From Mycolicibacterium sp. S2-37 (GTDB lineage Bacteria > Actinomycetota > Actinomycetes > Mycobacteriales > Mycobacteriaceae): a DNA stretch of 64,000 nucleotides. Both the position numbers and the translations under genes were made by a program. Position 1 is the first letter of the stretch. Each line of letters begins with the position of its first letter. The DNA lies in contig NZ_JAFEVR010000010.1 in the NCBI RefSeq assembly GCF_017352375.1, positions 1-64,000 on the forward strand. The letters run 5' to 3'. Under the pieces are notes generated by a model. The model ran no database searches. It worked only from the letters and a program-made list of their open reading frames with translations, and was not told where the DNA came from. Below, piece after piece: positions 34,413 to 43,585 of the stretch.

Positions 34413-34990
34413 CTGGACATCCCACTTCGCCACGCGCCACTTCGCGATTGTCTCCCACACCGGCCGGCCCGCCCGTCAAGCAGGGCGTCGGACACCGCCG
34501 ATGTCGCCTGCGCGACCGCCGCACCGACCACGACACCGGCCAGCACGTCGCTGGGATAGTGCACGCCGAGCACGAGCCGCGACAGCACCATCGGCGGCAC
34601 CAGCACGGCGGGCAGCGGCAGGCCGGTGACCCGCCCGATCAGCAGGGCGGCCGCGGTGGTCGACGTGGCGTGCGCGGACGGAAAGGACAACCGGCTGGGC
34701 GTGCCGACGTTGACCGCGACGTCGGGGTGGTGCGGCCGCTCACGGCGGACGACGCGTTTGATCAGCACGGCGGCGGCGTGGGCGGCGAACGCGCCGACGC
34801 CCGCGGTCACCCATTCCCTGCGCCGGTCGGGAGCCAGCACCGCGCCCAGACCGGCGACGGCCAGCCACCCCGCGCTGTGTTCGCCGAAGTGCGAGAGGGC
34901 GCGCGCGCCGGTGAGGGCTCCGGGGCGGCCGGCCAGCGCCGCCTGCACCGCCACCAGCGCGGCATCCTCGCCGCGCGGTTGCTCACTCAT
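34409..34990 (-). CDS. PAP2-superfamily phosphatase (Rv3807c-like)
   Basis: A 193-residue membrane phosphatase with the three PAP2 signatures: KRVVRRERP, PSAHATS, and SRLVLGVHYPSDV. By position it is the proposed phosphatase converting decaprenylphosphoryl-5-phosphoribose to decaprenylphosphoryl-ribose, the substrate of DprE1. About four to five membrane helices are visible. The C terminus is Arg/Ser-rich. It starts at ATG 34990, three bases after the glfT2 stop, and overlaps the ubiA start. The family is certain; the exact substrate is inferred from operon context. Confidence 0.87.
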   Translation of the reverse strand: MSEQPRGEDAALVAVQAALAGRPGALTGARALSHFGEHSAGWLAVAGLGAVLAPDRRREWVTAGVGAFAAHAAAVLIKRVVRRERPHHPDVAVNVGTPSRLSFPSAHATSTTAAALLIGRVTGLPLPAVLVPPMVLSRLVLGVHYPSDVLAGVVVGAAVAQATSAVSDALLDGRAGRCGRQSRSGAWRSGMSR

Positions 34991-34993
34991 CGG

Positions 34994-36922
34994 TCATCGG
35001 ACCTCGTGCGGGGAGAGCAGGACCGTCTCCCACTTCTGCGTGCTGGTCAGCACCGGCAGCGCCGCGCGGTAGACGCGCCGCATCCGGTTGAACTTGCGAG
35101 CCAGCCGGAGGTGCTGCCGCATCGACTCCTTGAGCAGCGCGAACATCTTCGCGCGGTCCCGCTGGCGGTAGACGACGCCCCGGCCGTCGGCGGTGGTGAC
35201 CGTGACGCCGTCGACCTTGCAGAGCAGGAACCAGCGGGCGTCCTGGGTCGCGACGTTGAGCTGCGGCCGCTCGTGGTGGGCCGGGTCTTCCTTCTTGAGC
35301 TGGTGGGTGAGCCCCCTGGCCAGCCGGATGGCGATGGCGGGTGTGCTGGCCGGGATCCGGGTCTTGCGGCGACGCTTCTCCGACGGTGCGGGCAGTGCGG
35401 TGGCGCCGGGCAGCACCACGGCGTCCGGATACTGCTCGCGCATCTTGCGCACCTCGGGCAGCGCACTCTCCAGGATCGAGAAGATGTGCTCGGGTCCGCC
35501 GAGGAAGTCGGCCATCGCCTTGGTCTGGATGGCGACGGTCGAGTACTCGAGGCACAGCAGGTGCTTGATGGTGGCCTTGACCGACGAGGCGAGCAGCCCG
35601 CCCACGTTGCCGTCCCAGTGCATGGCCGCGACGACGAGGCGGTTGCGCAGGTGGAAGTAGGCCTGCCAGTCGATGGCGTCGTCCTTGTCACTCCAGGCCA
35701 TGTGCCAGATCGCCGCGCCGGGCAGGGTGACGGTGCCGTAGCCGTGCTCCGCGGCGCGCAGCCCGTAGTCGGCGTCGTCCCACTTGATGAACAGCGGCAG
35801 CGGCTGGCCGAGTTCCTCGGCGACCTGCCGCGGGATCATGCACATCCACCAGCCGTTGTAGTCGGCGTCGATGCGGCGGTGCAGGAGCTTGCTGCGGTCG
35901 GCGTCGTCGGACAGCGGATACTTCGCGAAGTCGTGGTCGTACTCCGCGTGCGGCGCCGCGGTCCACATGAAGTTCTCCTGGTCGACCACCTCGGCCATGA
36001 TGTGCAGATGTGACGGCTCCTGCAGGTTGAGCATCTGCCCGCCGACCAGCGTCGGACGCTTGGCGAACCGGTTCATGGCCAACGCCCGCAGGATCGAGTC
36101 CGGTTCGACGCGGATGTCGTCGTCCATGAACAGGATCTGCTCGCAGTCGGTGTTCTTCAGCGCCTCGTACATGACGCGGCTGTAGCCGCCCGAGCCACCG
36201 AGGTTGGGCTGGTTGTGGATGGTGAGCCGGTCGCCGAGCGCGGCCGCGGCGGCGGCGAAGTCCGGGTGGTCCTTGGCCTTCTTGGTGCCCTGATCGGAGA
36301 CGATGACGGCGCCGATCACCTCATCGACCAGTGGATCCGATGTCAGTGCGGCGAGGGCGTTGACGCAGTCGGCCGGCCGGTTGAACGTCGGGATGCCCAC
36401 GGCGATGTTCGCCCGCCCGGGTGCCGGCTCGCCGGCGTACCAACCGGCGTTGCGCACGACGCATTCGCTGTCGGTGGTGATGTCGAACCAGATCCAGCCG
36501 CCGTCCTCGAACGGCGCGAGGTCGATCTCGAACTCGACGACGCCCGGGCGCTCGGCGGTGCCGGACGCCTCGCTGCCGCCGACGGTGATGCGGGCGCCGG
36601 TCGCCTTGGTGCGGTACACGTCGATGCGGGCGCTGCCGATCAGTTCGACGCGCAGGACGACGGCGTCCAGCGTTGACCAGCGTCGCCAGTAGCTGGCCGG
36701 GAAGGCGTTGAAGTAGGTGGCGAAGGAGACCTCGGAGTCGGCGCCGATCTCGAGGGTGGTCCGCGACGGCGCATGCGCGCGGCGCGCGTTGGTGTCCGAT
36801 TCCTCTATATAGAGCTTGCGTACGTCGAGCGGTTCGCCCGGCCGCGGCAGGATGACGCGCGACAGCAGGCTGACCGCGCGCGATTCTCCGGCATCGAGCG
36901 CGCCGGTGGGGATGTCACTCAT
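34994..36922 (-). CDS. glfT2: Galactofuranosyltransferase GlfT2
   Basis: A 642-residue processive, bifunctional beta-(1->5)/(1->6) galactofuranosyltransferase that builds most of the galactan from UDP-galactofuranose on the inner face of the membrane. An N-terminal beta-sandwich (about 1-165) leads to a GT-A domain starting VGIPTFNRPADC. The metal-binding DDD is D267-D269 in LFMDDDIRVEPDS. WDDADYG and the catalytic-site His in IWHMAWSDKDD follow. The C-terminal helical part is basic. It starts at ATG 36922, 13 bp after the glf stop, so substrate synthesis and polymerisation are co-expressed. Confidence 0.96.
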   Translation of the reverse strand: MSDIPTGALDAGESRAVSLLSRVILPRPGEPLDVRKLYIEESDTNARRAHAPSRTTLEIGADSEVSFATYFNAFPASYWRRWSTLDAVVLRVELIGSARIDVYRTKATGARITVGGSEASGTAERPGVVEFEIDLAPFEDGGWIWFDITTDSECVVRNAGWYAGEPAPGRANIAVGIPTFNRPADCVNALAALTSDPLVDEVIGAVIVSDQGTKKAKDHPDFAAAAAALGDRLTIHNQPNLGGSGGYSRVMYEALKNTDCEQILFMDDDIRVEPDSILRALAMNRFAKRPTLVGGQMLNLQEPSHLHIMAEVVDQENFMWTAAPHAEYDHDFAKYPLSDDADRSKLLHRRIDADYNGWWMCMIPRQVAEELGQPLPLFIKWDDADYGLRAAEHGYGTVTLPGAAIWHMAWSDKDDAIDWQAYFHLRNRLVVAAMHWDGNVGGLLASSVKATIKHLLCLEYSTVAIQTKAMADFLGGPEHIFSILESALPEVRKMREQYPDAVVLPGATALPAPSEKRRRKTRIPASTPAIAIRLARGLTHQLKKEDPAHHERPQLNVATQDARWFLLCKVDGVTVTTADGRGVVYRQRDRAKMFALLKESMRQHLRLARKFNRMRRVYRAALPVLTSTQKWETVLLSPHEVR

Positions 36923-36935
36923 GTGGGGGTGCTCT

Positions 36936-38225
<1,290 letters not shown>

Positions 38226-38258
38226 TCACGATTGCGCATCGTCACTCTAGACACAGCA

Positions 38259-38282
38259 GTCACACCCGTAGCATCGATCACG
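38259..38282 (+). promoter_or_regulatory. Hexamer direct repeats upstream of erp
   Basis: Three hexamers at 9-bp spacing, GTCACA-ccc-GTAGCA-tcg-ATCACG, lie 124-147 bp before the erp start. A similar array precedes the amidase gene at 39480. Such spacing suits an OmpR-type response regulator dimer; MtrA is the natural candidate but this is inference. Confidence 0.35.
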
Positions 38283-38321
38283 TCGGCGCCTGGGCGGGAA
38301 ATGACGAGGTCCAGCGTCGGC

Positions 38322-38359
38322 GCAAGTAGCCAACGCAAGTGATCAACGCAAGTAGCCAA
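38322..38359. repeat. Short direct repeats upstream of erp
   Basis: The 12-mer GCAAGTAGCCAA occurs at 38322-38333 and 38348-38359 (26 bp apart), and CAACGCAAGT occurs at 38331-38340 and 38344-38353, interleaved. They lie in the 5' leader or promoter of erp. Function unknown. Confidence 0.75.
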
Positions 38360-38405
38360 TACGTGCCAGCCGTACCTGCAGTAGTTAGATATTGAGGAGA
38401 CTTCC

Positions 38406-39350
38406 GTGCCGAATCGACGTCGCAGCAAGGCTTCGTCAGCCATGAGCGCGTTCGCCGCCGTGGCCGTCGCAAGTCCGATCGCCGGGATCGCCGTGACCCA
38501 GCTGTCCGGTCCGAGCGATGAGCCTCAGCACCGTGAATTCGTCCAGGCCGCCCTGGTCACCGACCTGCCCACCGAACTGCTCGGCGCGCTCTCGCAGGGC
38601 CTTTCGCAGTTCGGCATCAACCTGCCGACCGGCATCCTGGGTGCGCCAGGCGCGTCGCCGGTGGTCACCACTCCCGGTCTGGGCGCGGCGGGGCTGACCC
38701 CGCCCGGGCTGACCCCACCCGGGCTGACCCCGCCCGGCCTGACCGCGCCCGGTCTCACTGCCCCCGGCCTGACCACCCCCGGCCTGACCGCGACCACCCC
38801 CGGGCTGACCGCGCCAGGACTGTCGGTACCGCCGGCCACCGCGACCGCGCCGGGTCTGACCACGCCCGGCCTGACCACGCCGGGTCTGACCACGCCGGGT
38901 CTGACCACTCCCGGTCTGACCACGCCCGGTCTGACCGATGTGGGTCTGACCAACCCGGCCCTGACCAGCCCCCTCGGTGACGCCGGGCTCACCACGCCGG
39001 GTCTGACCACACCGGGCCTCGATCCCGCGCTGGCGCCCATCTCGAACTCGGCATTGACCGCACCCGGGGAGATCCCGATCTCCGCACCGCTGACGGCCGA
39101 TCCCGCGTTGGGCACCTACCCGATCCTCGGGGACCCGTCGCTCGCGGCGATCTCCCCGGCCGCAGCGCCCAGCGGCGGTCTGATCAGTGACCTGTCCAGC
39201 GCGGCGAACTCCCTCGGCGCCGGACAGGCGATCGATCTGCTCAAGGGCGTCCTGATGCCGGCGATCACCGGCGCGATCAAGTCCGCCACCCCGGGCGCCG
39301 TGCCCGGTGTGCCGCCGGTGCCGCCGCCCCCGCCGGCACCCGGCTTGTAA
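38406..39350 (+). CDS. erp: Exported repetitive protein Erp
   Basis: A 314-residue secreted, cell-surface protein required for normal envelope and virulence in pathogenic mycobacteria. The signal region lies in residues about 1-38. A conserved block, LPTELLGALSQGLSQFGINLP, precedes a central region of more than a dozen PGLT-type pentapeptides, and the conserved GTYPILGDPSL and GAGQAIDLLKGVLMP blocks follow. The C terminus is a Pro-rich tail without an evident membrane anchor. GTG 38406 follows GAGGAG by seven bases. Repeat number and sequence vary between species, which makes this gene a useful typing marker. It is divergent from glf. Confidence 0.94.
   Translation: MPNRRRSKASSAMSAFAAVAVASPIAGIAVTQLSGPSDEPQHREFVQAALVTDLPTELLGALSQGLSQFGINLPTGILGAPGASPVVTTPGLGAAGLTPPGLTPPGLTPPGLTAPGLTAPGLTTPGLTATTPGLTAPGLSVPPATATAPGLTTPGLTTPGLTTPGLTTPGLTTPGLTDVGLTNPALTSPLGDAGLTTPGLTTPGLDPALAPISNSALTAPGEIPISAPLTADPALGTYPILGDPSLAAISPAAAPSGGLISDLSSAANSLGAGQAIDLLKGVLMPAITGAIKSATPGAVPGVPPVPPPPPAPGL
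38691..39021 (+). repeat. PGLT pentapeptide-coding repeat in erp
   Basis: Imperfect 15-bp tandem units encode PGLTT, PGLTP and PGLTA pentapeptides. The units from about 38858 to 38936 are nearly identical at the DNA level, indicating recent expansion, while the 5' units have diverged. Confidence 0.9.
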
Positions 39351-39362
39351 GACCTGTTGCCG

Positions 39363-39401
39363 AACGGCACCGCAGAAGCCTTCGTGCTCTGCGGTGCCGT
39401 T
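39363..39401 (+). terminator. Terminator hairpin after erp
   Basis: A perfect 14-bp stem (39363-39376 with 39388-39401) and an 11-base loop lie 13 bp after the erp stop. No U tract follows, as usual in this group. It separates erp from the amidase gene. Confidence 0.8.
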
Positions 39402-39448
39402 GCATGGGTCGGACAATCGCTACCCGATTCGGCCGTGTCGAAACATCA

Positions 39449-39472
39449 GTAACACACGACACATACGTAACA
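39449..39472 (+). promoter_or_regulatory. Hexamer direct repeats upstream of the amidase gene
   Basis: Three hexamers at 9-bp spacing, GTAACA-cac-GACACA-tac-GTAACA, end eight bases before the GTG start. They resemble the array upstream of erp. An OmpR-type regulator such as MtrA could bind here; this is inferred from the spacing only. Confidence 0.4.
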
Positions 39473-39479
39473 TCGATCC

Positions 39480-41099
39480 GTGCTGTCCCGTCGACCTGCG
39501 CCGCTTCTCTTCACCGCTATCGCGGCGACGATCGTCATGCTGCCGCTCGCGGTCGACGGCATCTCCGGTGACGCCGCGGCCCCGCCGGCGGTGGAGGATC
39601 TCACGCTGACCCAGCAGCCCCTCGAGGGTCTCGGTGGCGGCGAGACCATCCGCGAGATCCACCAGGACACACCGTTCGCGATGGTCGCCCTGACCGCTGC
39701 CGACCTCACCGGCACCTCGGCACGCGTGCGGGCCAAGAAGGCCGACGGCTCCTGGGGTCCCTGGTATGACGCCGAACCGCTCGAGGGTGTCGGCGAGGAC
39801 GATGCCGCAGTGCGCGGCACCGACCCCGTGTTCGTCGGCCGCACCAATACCGTCCAGATCTCGGTCACCCGTCCGGTGGGCGCCGCCCCGACCGGCGCCG
39901 CGCCCGCGGCCGAGAAGCCGGCCGGCCAGCGGCCGCTGGGATACATCCCGGCCAACGTCGAACAGCCCATCGCGCAGAACCTCAACGCCGTGCTGATCAG
40001 TCCCCCGCAGGCGCCGGTCGACGGGCTCCCGCTGCCCAACGCCGCCATGACCCCCGGGGTGCCGCCGCGCATCATCACCCGCGCGCAGTGGGGCGCTGAC
40101 GAGTCGATGCGCTGCGGCGCACCGCATTACGACCGGACGGTCCGCGCAGGCATCGTGCACCACACCGCGGGCAGCAACGATTACGCCCCCGAGGATTCAG
40201 CGGGCATGATCCGGTCGATCTACGAGTACCACACCCGGACGCTGGGTTGGTGCGACCTCGGGTACAACGCCCTGGTCGACAGATACGGCCAGGTATTCGA
40301 AGGCCGCGCGGGCGGAATGGACCGCCCCGTCGCGGGCTCGCACACCGGTGGGTTCAACAACGACACCTGGGGTGTGGCGATGATGGGCAACTTCGAGGTG
40401 GTGCCGCCCACGCCGATCCAGCTGCGCAACACCGGAAGGCTGCTGGGCTGGCGCCTGGGCCTCGACCACGTCGACCCGTTGGGCACCGTGGTGCTGACCT
40501 CGGCCGGCGGTTCGTTCACCCACTTCCCGGCGGGCGCGACGCCGACGTTGCCGTCGATCTTCACCCACCGCGACGTCGGCGTCACCGAGTGTCCCGGCAA
40601 CGCCGCCTACGCAGCGATGGGTGAATTGCGTGCGATCGCGGCCCGGTTCAACAAGCCGCCCGGTCCGGAGGATCTCGCCGAATCGCTGCGCGGCGGCGCG
40701 ATCTACGACCGGTGGGCGAAGATGGGCGGCATGGCGAGCATGCTCGGCGCGCCCACCACCCCGGAGGCGCCCGGCGCCGACAACGCCCGCTACGTCCGGT
40801 TCGATCGCGGCGCGATCTACTGGTCCCCGGCGAGCGGTGCGGCCCCGGTGACCGGCGCCATCTACGACGCGTGGGGTTCGCTCGGATTCGAGCGTGGCGC
40901 GCTGGGCCTGCCGACCAGCGGCGAGATCCACGAACCGCTGTGGATCAAGCAGAACTTCCAGCACGGGACGCTGAACTTCGACCGGGAGAAGGGCACGGTC
41001 ACCCGGGTGATCGACGGTGTGCCGCTCGAGTTGCCGCCGTCGTCCTCGCACGCGCCGCCGGTGCAGCTGGAACGCTTCAGCGCACCGATCAGCCCCTAG
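39480..41099 (+). CDS. Secreted N-acetylmuramoyl-L-alanine amidase with LGFP repeats (Rv3811-like)
   Basis: A 539-residue exported protein. After a signal peptide (about 1-32) and a linker, a PGRP/amidase_2 domain begins at IITRAQWGADESMRCG, with zinc-ligand candidates in GIVHHTAGSND, a conserved YNALVDRYGQVFEGRAGG core and ECPGN near the end. The C-terminal part has LGFP-type repeats (MASMLGAPTTPEA, GSLGFERGALGLPTS), which bind the envelope in corynebacteria and mycobacteria. It likely trims peptidoglycan stem peptides. GTG 39480 is the only start that keeps the signal peptide. It is convergent with the HAD gene eight bases away. Confidence 0.88.
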   Translation: MLSRRPAPLLFTAIAATIVMLPLAVDGISGDAAAPPAVEDLTLTQQPLEGLGGGETIREIHQDTPFAMVALTAADLTGTSARVRAKKADGSWGPWYDAEPLEGVGEDDAAVRGTDPVFVGRTNTVQISVTRPVGAAPTGAAPAAEKPAGQRPLGYIPANVEQPIAQNLNAVLISPPQAPVDGLPLPNAAMTPGVPPRIITRAQWGADESMRCGAPHYDRTVRAGIVHHTAGSNDYAPEDSAGMIRSIYEYHTRTLGWCDLGYNALVDRYGQVFEGRAGGMDRPVAGSHTGGFNNDTWGVAMMGNFEVVPPTPIQLRNTGRLLGWRLGLDHVDPLGTVVLTSAGGSFTHFPAGATPTLPSIFTHRDVGVTECPGNAAYAAMGELRAIAARFNKPPGPEDLAESLRGGAIYDRWAKMGGMASMLGAPTTPEAPGADNARYVRFDRGAIYWSPASGAAPVTGAIYDAWGSLGFERGALGLPTSGEIHEPLWIKQNFQHGTLNFDREKGTVTRVIDGVPLELPPSSSHAPPVQLERFSAPISP

Positions 41100-41107
41100 T
41101 CCGGCCG

Positions 41108-41923
41108 CTACATCCACCAGCGCTCGAGGACGCGCGCGAGCCCGTCCTCGCTGTTGCGGGCGGTCACCTCGTCCGCGGCGGCCAGCGCCTCCGGGTGCGC
41201 GTTGCCCATCGCGACGCCGTGTCCGGCCCAGCGCAGCATCGGGATGTCGTTGGGCATGTCGCCGAAGGTGACGATGTCGGCGGCGATCAGCCCTAGCGGC
41301 CGCGCCAGTTCATCGACCCCGGTCGCCTTGCTGATCCCCCGCGGCACCACCTCGATCAGCCCGTTGTTCGTCGAGTAGGTGATGTCGCCTGCGGAGCCCA
41401 GGTGCCCGGACAGCTCGGCGGCCATGTCGGCGCTGCTGGCGCCGGCCTTGCGGATCAGCAGCTTCACCGCGGGCGCGCTGAGCAGATCCTCCATCGACAC
41501 CTCGGTGTTGTCGGGGTTGAGCCACGCATGCTCGTATCCCGGTGAACTCACGAACTGCGGCGTCGCGGCGTCGTGCGCCGACCGGCCCACCCGCTCGACG
41601 GCCAGCCCAGCCCCCGGGATGACGCGGGTCGCGATGTCGGCCAGCTGCTGCAACGCCTCGGTCGACAGCGTGCGCGCCGACAAGATGCGATCGGTCGCGG
41701 GGTCGTAGATCACCGCGCCGTTGGCGCACACCGCCATCGGCGCCAGGCCCAGCGCATCGACCACCGGGCCGATCCAGCGCGGCGGGCGCCCGGTGGCCAG
41801 CACGAATTGCGCGCCGGCGTCGACGGCGGCGTGGACCGCGGCGCGCGTGCGGGGCGACACGTGCTCGTCGTCGTCGAGCAGTGTGCCGTCCACATCGGTG
41901 GCGATCATCGCGGGCAGTGTCAT
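41108..41923 (-). CDS. HAD-superfamily (Cof-type) hydrolase (Rv3813c-like)
   Basis: A 271-residue phosphatase of the Cof/HAD-IIB type. Motif I is ATDVDGTLLD with the nucleophilic Asp. ATGRPPRW is motif II, KATGVDEL carries the motif III lysine, and FGDMPNDIPML is motif IV. Such enzymes usually act on sugar phosphates or nucleotides; no specific substrate can be read here. It starts at ATG 41923, overlapping the upstream acyltransferase stop by 4 bp, so the three minus-strand genes form one coupled unit. A role in lipid or phosphate turnover alongside the acyltransferases is inferred from context only. Confidence 0.88.
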   Translation of the reverse strand: MTLPAMIATDVDGTLLDDDEHVSPRTRAAVHAAVDAGAQFVLATGRPPRWIGPVVDALGLAPMAVCANGAVIYDPATDRILSARTLSTEALQQLADIATRVIPGAGLAVERVGRSAHDAATPQFVSSPGYEHAWLNPDNTEVSMEDLLSAPAVKLLIRKAGASSADMAAELSGHLGSAGDITYSTNNGLIEVVPRGISKATGVDELARPLGLIAADIVTFGDMPNDIPMLRWAGHGVAMGNAHPEALAAADEVTARNSEDGLARVLERWWM

Positions 41924-42678
41924 CGAGGCAATCCGCCTTCTCCTGTTCGCCGGCGGGCCCGTTCGGCCAGCTCGGCTTCTTCGAGGCGCCGGGCCTCGGC
42001 CGGTGTCGGTGCACCGCCGCCGAGGCGGTGCGGCACCCAGTACGCGCCCTCCGGCCGCGGATACCGCGCCTGGGCCCGGTCCAGCAGCTCGGTCATGGCG
42101 CTCCGCAGTACGGCGCCGAGTTCGGCGGCGCCACCGGTCGGTGGAATCGGCGCACCGACCTCCACCGCGACGGGAATCTTCCTGTGCCCCAGGTCTCTCG
42201 GCTGGTCCTTGGTCCAGATCCGCTGGGTCCCCCACACGATGAGCGGGACGATGGGCACCCCGGCCTCCAACGCCATGCGCACCGCTCCGGTCTTGAACTC
42301 CTTGAGTTCGAAGCTGCGGCTGATGGTGGCCTCCGGATACACCCCGACCAGCTCGCCGGCGCGCAGCGACTGGACGGCGACGGCGTACGCACCCGCCCCG
42401 GCGCGCCGGTCGACGGGAATGGTGCCGGTGTGCCTGATCAGGAATCCGACCGCCCTCACCTGCTCCATCTCGGACTTGATCATGAACCGGAGGCGCCTAC
42501 CGCGCTTCTTGACCGCCAGCGCGGCGGGTAGGAAGTCGACGTAGCTGGTGTGGTTGATGGCCACGACGCCTCCGCCGCGTGCCGGGATGTACTCGAGCCC
42601 CTGGTAGTCGATGCGGGTTCCGGTGACCCTGGTGGCCGCCTCGGCGGTGATCTCCAGTGCGCGAAAGACCGGCTCCAT
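41920..42678 (-). CDS. 1-acyl-glycerol-3-phosphate acyltransferase-like protein (first of tandem pair)
   Basis: A 252-residue PlsC-type acyltransferase. The catalytic HX4D is in INHTSYVDF, and the substrate-binding motif is VYPEATISRS. No long membrane helix is evident. It is clearly a paralogue of the next gene, sharing EATISRSFE, KEFK, VPIVP and the tail motif YWVPHRLGGGAPT. M. tuberculosis has three such genes in a row (Rv3814c-Rv3816c), whereas only two are present here. It starts at ATG 42678, five bases after the upstream paralogue stop. The acyl acceptor is unknown. Confidence 0.88.
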   Translation of the reverse strand: MEPVFRALEITAEAATRVTGTRIDYQGLEYIPARGGGVVAINHTSYVDFLPAALAVKKRGRRLRFMIKSEMEQVRAVGFLIRHTGTIPVDRRAGAGAYAVAVQSLRAGELVGVYPEATISRSFELKEFKTGAVRMALEAGVPIVPLIVWGTQRIWTKDQPRDLGHRKIPVAVEVGAPIPPTGGAAELGAVLRSAMTELLDRAQARYPRPEGAYWVPHRLGGGAPTPAEARRLEEAELAERARRRTGEGGLPR

Positions 42679-42683
42679 AGGCG

Positions 42684-43481
42684 CTATCCCGAGGCCTCCG
42701 CGGCTCCGGTCGCTCCGCCGGGTCCCTGGCGCCGCGCCTCGCGTGCCGCGGCCTTCTGGGCGGCCTCCTCGAGATCCATCCGGTTCGCCTCGGCCAGCGT
42801 CGGCGCGCCGCCGCCGAGCCGGTGCGGCACCCAGAACTCGCCGGGCGGATGCGGACCGTAGGCGTCCTGCACCCGTTCGAGCAGATGCTGCATGCGGTGG
42901 TGCAGCAGCGCGCTCAGTTCGGGTGCGGGCAGCGTCGGCGGGATGGGTTCGCCGACGGCGACCGAGATCGGCACCTTGGGCCGCAACAGCTTCTTCGGGT
43001 GGCCCTTGGTCCAGATGCGCTGAGCGCCCCAGACGATGTGCGGGACGATCGGCACGCCCGCGGCGATCGCCATCCGCGCCGCACCGGACTTGAACTCCTT
43101 GATCTCGAAGCTGCGGCTGATCGTGGCCTCGGGATACACGCCGACGAGTTCGCCGGCCGCGAGCGCCTGGCAGGCGTGCTCGAACGACGCGGCGCCGCTG
43201 TCGCGGTCCACTTCGATGTGGCGCAGGCTGCGCATGATCGGCCCGGTGATCTTGTGGTCGAAGACCTCTTTCTTCGCCATGAAGCGGACCTTGCGGCCGA
43301 GCTTCTGCTGGTAGGCGGGCAGCCCGGCGAAAGTGAAGTCGAAATAGCTGGTGTGGTTGATCGCCACCACCGCTCCGCCGGTCTTCGGCAGATTCTCCAC
43401 ACCGGTGACCGTGAACGTCAGCCCCTGCATCCGCCAGGCCAGCCGGGCGAGCTGGATGACTGTTCCGTACACCGGTTCCAC
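42684..43481 (-). CDS. 1-acyl-glycerol-3-phosphate acyltransferase-like protein (second of tandem pair)
   Basis: A 265-residue PlsC-type acyltransferase with HX4D in INHTSYFDF and the binding motif YPEATISRS. LRHIEVDRDSG is the internal conserved block. The C-terminal tail after FWVPHRLGGGAPT is Ala/Arg-rich and probably disordered. The start is GTG 43481, giving MEPVYGTV, which mirrors MEPVFRAL in the paralogue and supports tandem duplication. It is the first gene of the three-gene minus-strand unit and is divergent from the MBL-Rieske gene across a 104-bp gap. Confidence 0.88.
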   Translation of the reverse strand: MEPVYGTVIQLARLAWRMQGLTFTVTGVENLPKTGGAVVAINHTSYFDFTFAGLPAYQQKLGRKVRFMAKKEVFDHKITGPIMRSLRHIEVDRDSGAASFEHACQALAAGELVGVYPEATISRSFEIKEFKSGAARMAIAAGVPIVPHIVWGAQRIWTKGHPKKLLRPKVPISVAVGEPIPPTLPAPELSALLHHRMQHLLERVQDAYGPHPPGEFWVPHRLGGGAPTLAEANRMDLEEAAQKAAAREARRQGPGGATGAAEASG

Positions 43482-43585
43482 ACCGCCAGCGTAGTGCGCG
43501 CCACACCAGGAGGTCGCGGCGCTGCCGGACGCCTAGACTGAGCGGGCGACAGCGACGGCGCCTGTGGTGCGCGGGGAGGGTAGAA

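Noticed and set aside
38691-39021. Repeat tract considered as a CRISPR array
   Set aside because: The units are 15 bp, in frame and coding, without spacers. It is the Erp pentapeptide repeat.
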